DNA of 64,000 nt from Corynebacterium hylobatis (GTDB lineage: Bacteria; Actinomycetota; Actinomycetes; Mycobacteriales; Mycobacteriaceae): positions 186,001-250,000 of the forward strand of contig NZ_RXHJ01000005.1 in assembly GCF_003955685.1 (NCBI RefSeq), in the 5' to 3' direction. Position 1 is the stretch's first letter; each line of letters opens with the position of its first letter. Under the pieces are notes generated by a model, which had not been told where the DNA came from, searched no databases, and saw only the letters and a program-made list of their open reading frames with translations. The position numbers were made by a program, and so were the translations under genes. Below are positions 63,176 to 64,000 of the stretch, one piece after another.

Positions 63176-64000
63176 GTGATCCTCCTGACTAGTCCAAATC
63201 CACTGGGTGCGGAGCTCGCTGCGGAGATCACCCGCCGCTTCCCCGCCTCCTCCTGCACCTACTCCACCGTCATCCCGGCCCGACCCGCCCGGACCGCACC
63301 CTGGCCCGAATGGGTCCACCCGTACCTGCGGACACACCTCACGGACTCGGGAATCACCGCGCTCTACAGCCACCAGGCCGAGACCGCCACCCTCGCGCAC
63401 GCGGGCACGGACGTGGTGGTGGCCACCGGTACCAGCTCCGGCAAATCCCTGGGCTACCTGCTGCCCATCCTCAGCCACCTGGCCACCGACCCCACTGCCT
63501 GCGCCCTCTACCTGACCCCGACCAAGGCGCTGGGCTCGGACCAGTTGGCCGCCGTCACCGCCCTCACCCGCGCGGTCGAGGGACTGGACACCATCCACCC
63601 CGCCCCCTACGACGGGGACACCCCCACTGAGGCACGCACCGGCATCCGCGACACGACGAGGTTCGTGTTCACCAATCCCGATATGCTGCACGTCTCCGTC
63701 CTCGCCCACCACGCCCGCTGGGCCCGCCTGCTGCGGCACCTGCGTTTCATCGTCATCGACGAGTGCCACACCTACCGCGGGGTCTTCGGCGCGAACGTCG
63801 CCCTGGTGCTGCGCCGGCTGCTGCGGCTGACCACCCACTACGGGGCGGACCCGACGGTGATCCTGGCTTCGGCCACCGCGCACGATCCGGCTGCCCACGC
63901 CGCCAACCTCATCGGCCGCCCCGTGCAGGCCATCACCGGAGACGGTGCCCCCACCGGTGCCCGGACCGTCCTGCTCTGGGAGCCGGGTTTCCTCGAGGGC
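63176..64000 (+). CDS. DEAD/DEAH-box helicase, C-terminus beyond the window
   Basis: First 275 codons of a superfamily 2 helicase with motif I in VVVATGTSSGKSLGYLLPIL, the Q-motif-like YSHQAETATLAHAG, motif Ia YLTPTKALGSDQ, motif Ib VFTNPDMLH, DEAH-type motif II IVIDECHTYRG and motif III LASATAHDP. This is the MrfA/YprA group (helicases with a C-terminal DUF1998), a repair-linked type. The start is uncertain: GTG 63176 gives VILLTSPNPLG; CTG 63185 is also possible. It is divergent from cspA. Confidence 0.87.
   Translation, partial: MILLTSPNPLGAELAAEITRRFPASSCTYSTVIPARPARTAPWPEWVHPYLRTHLTDSGITALYSHQAETATLAHAGTDVVVATGTSSGKSLGYLLPILSHLATDPTACALYLTPTKALGSDQLAAVTALTRAVEGLDTIHPAPYDGDTPTEARTGIRDTTRFVFTNPDMLHVSVLAHHARWARLLRHLRFIVIDECHTYRGVFGANVALVLRRLLRLTTHYGADPTVILASATAHDPAAHAANLIGRPVQAITGDGAPTGARTVLLWEPGFLEG

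Overview
The window is a high-GC actinobacterial chromosome segment, almost certainly from Corynebacterium. It carries a mycothiol glycosyltransferase (mshA) and S-(hydroxymethyl)mycothiol dehydrogenase, a mycoloyltransferase, the senX3-regX3 pair beside gpm, ramB opposite sdhCAB, a fused rmlCD gene and a cyaB-type adenylate cyclase beside topA. Gene order broadly follows the C. glutamicum type. Species is not decided here.

Layout. 1-13.9 kb: exopolyphosphatase (cut by the window edge), a cysteine-cluster protein, regX3-senX3, gpm, mshA, an acyl-CoA ligase, a CsoR/CstR-type persulfide module (operator, 42-aa Cys-rich peptide, CoA-disulfide reductase fused to rhodanese, sensor lacking the copper-binding His), murB, a DUF2505 protein, a methyltransferase, an LmeA-type lipoprotein-like protein and a DeoC-like protein without the usual Schiff-base lysine motifs. 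13.8-24.9 kb: envelope membrane proteins, sdhCAB with a regulatory intergenic region shared with ramB, a membrane protein whose N-terminus is interrupted by a stop, lpd and a 36-aa peptide gene with its own terminator. 25.3-40.3 kb: mycoloyltransferase, two peptidases, a flippase-like protein, an AbiEi/DUF559-like protein, the dTDP-rhamnose genes rmlB-rmlCD-rmlA with two GT2 glycosyltransferases and a DUF2304 protein, a GalE-like epimerase, and the mycothiol-dependent formaldehyde pair. 40.4-44.7 kb: a fatty acyl-AMP/CoA ligase flanked by two paralogous secreted SGNH hydrolases, then a decayed flavodoxin-like gene.

44.76-54.41 kb: a compact integrative element of about 9.6 kb inserted in the 3' half of tRNA-Thr(CGT). 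It is bounded by a 45-bp direct repeat of the tRNA and has an integrase, an XRE repressor, an excisionase, a run of small unknown genes, a helix-turn-helix replication-type protein, and a capsid cassette (prohead protease, major capsid protein, decoration protein, scaffold-like protein). I see no terminase, portal, tail or lysis gene. It resembles a phage satellite or capsid-carrying prophage-like element (compare the ~10-kb phiRv1/phiRv2 elements of M. tuberculosis) and is the most interesting part of the window.

54.4-64 kb: the intact tRNA-Thr, holB, cyaB, two membrane proteins, topA, a DedA protein, a cold-shock protein and the start of a DEAD/DEAH helicase.
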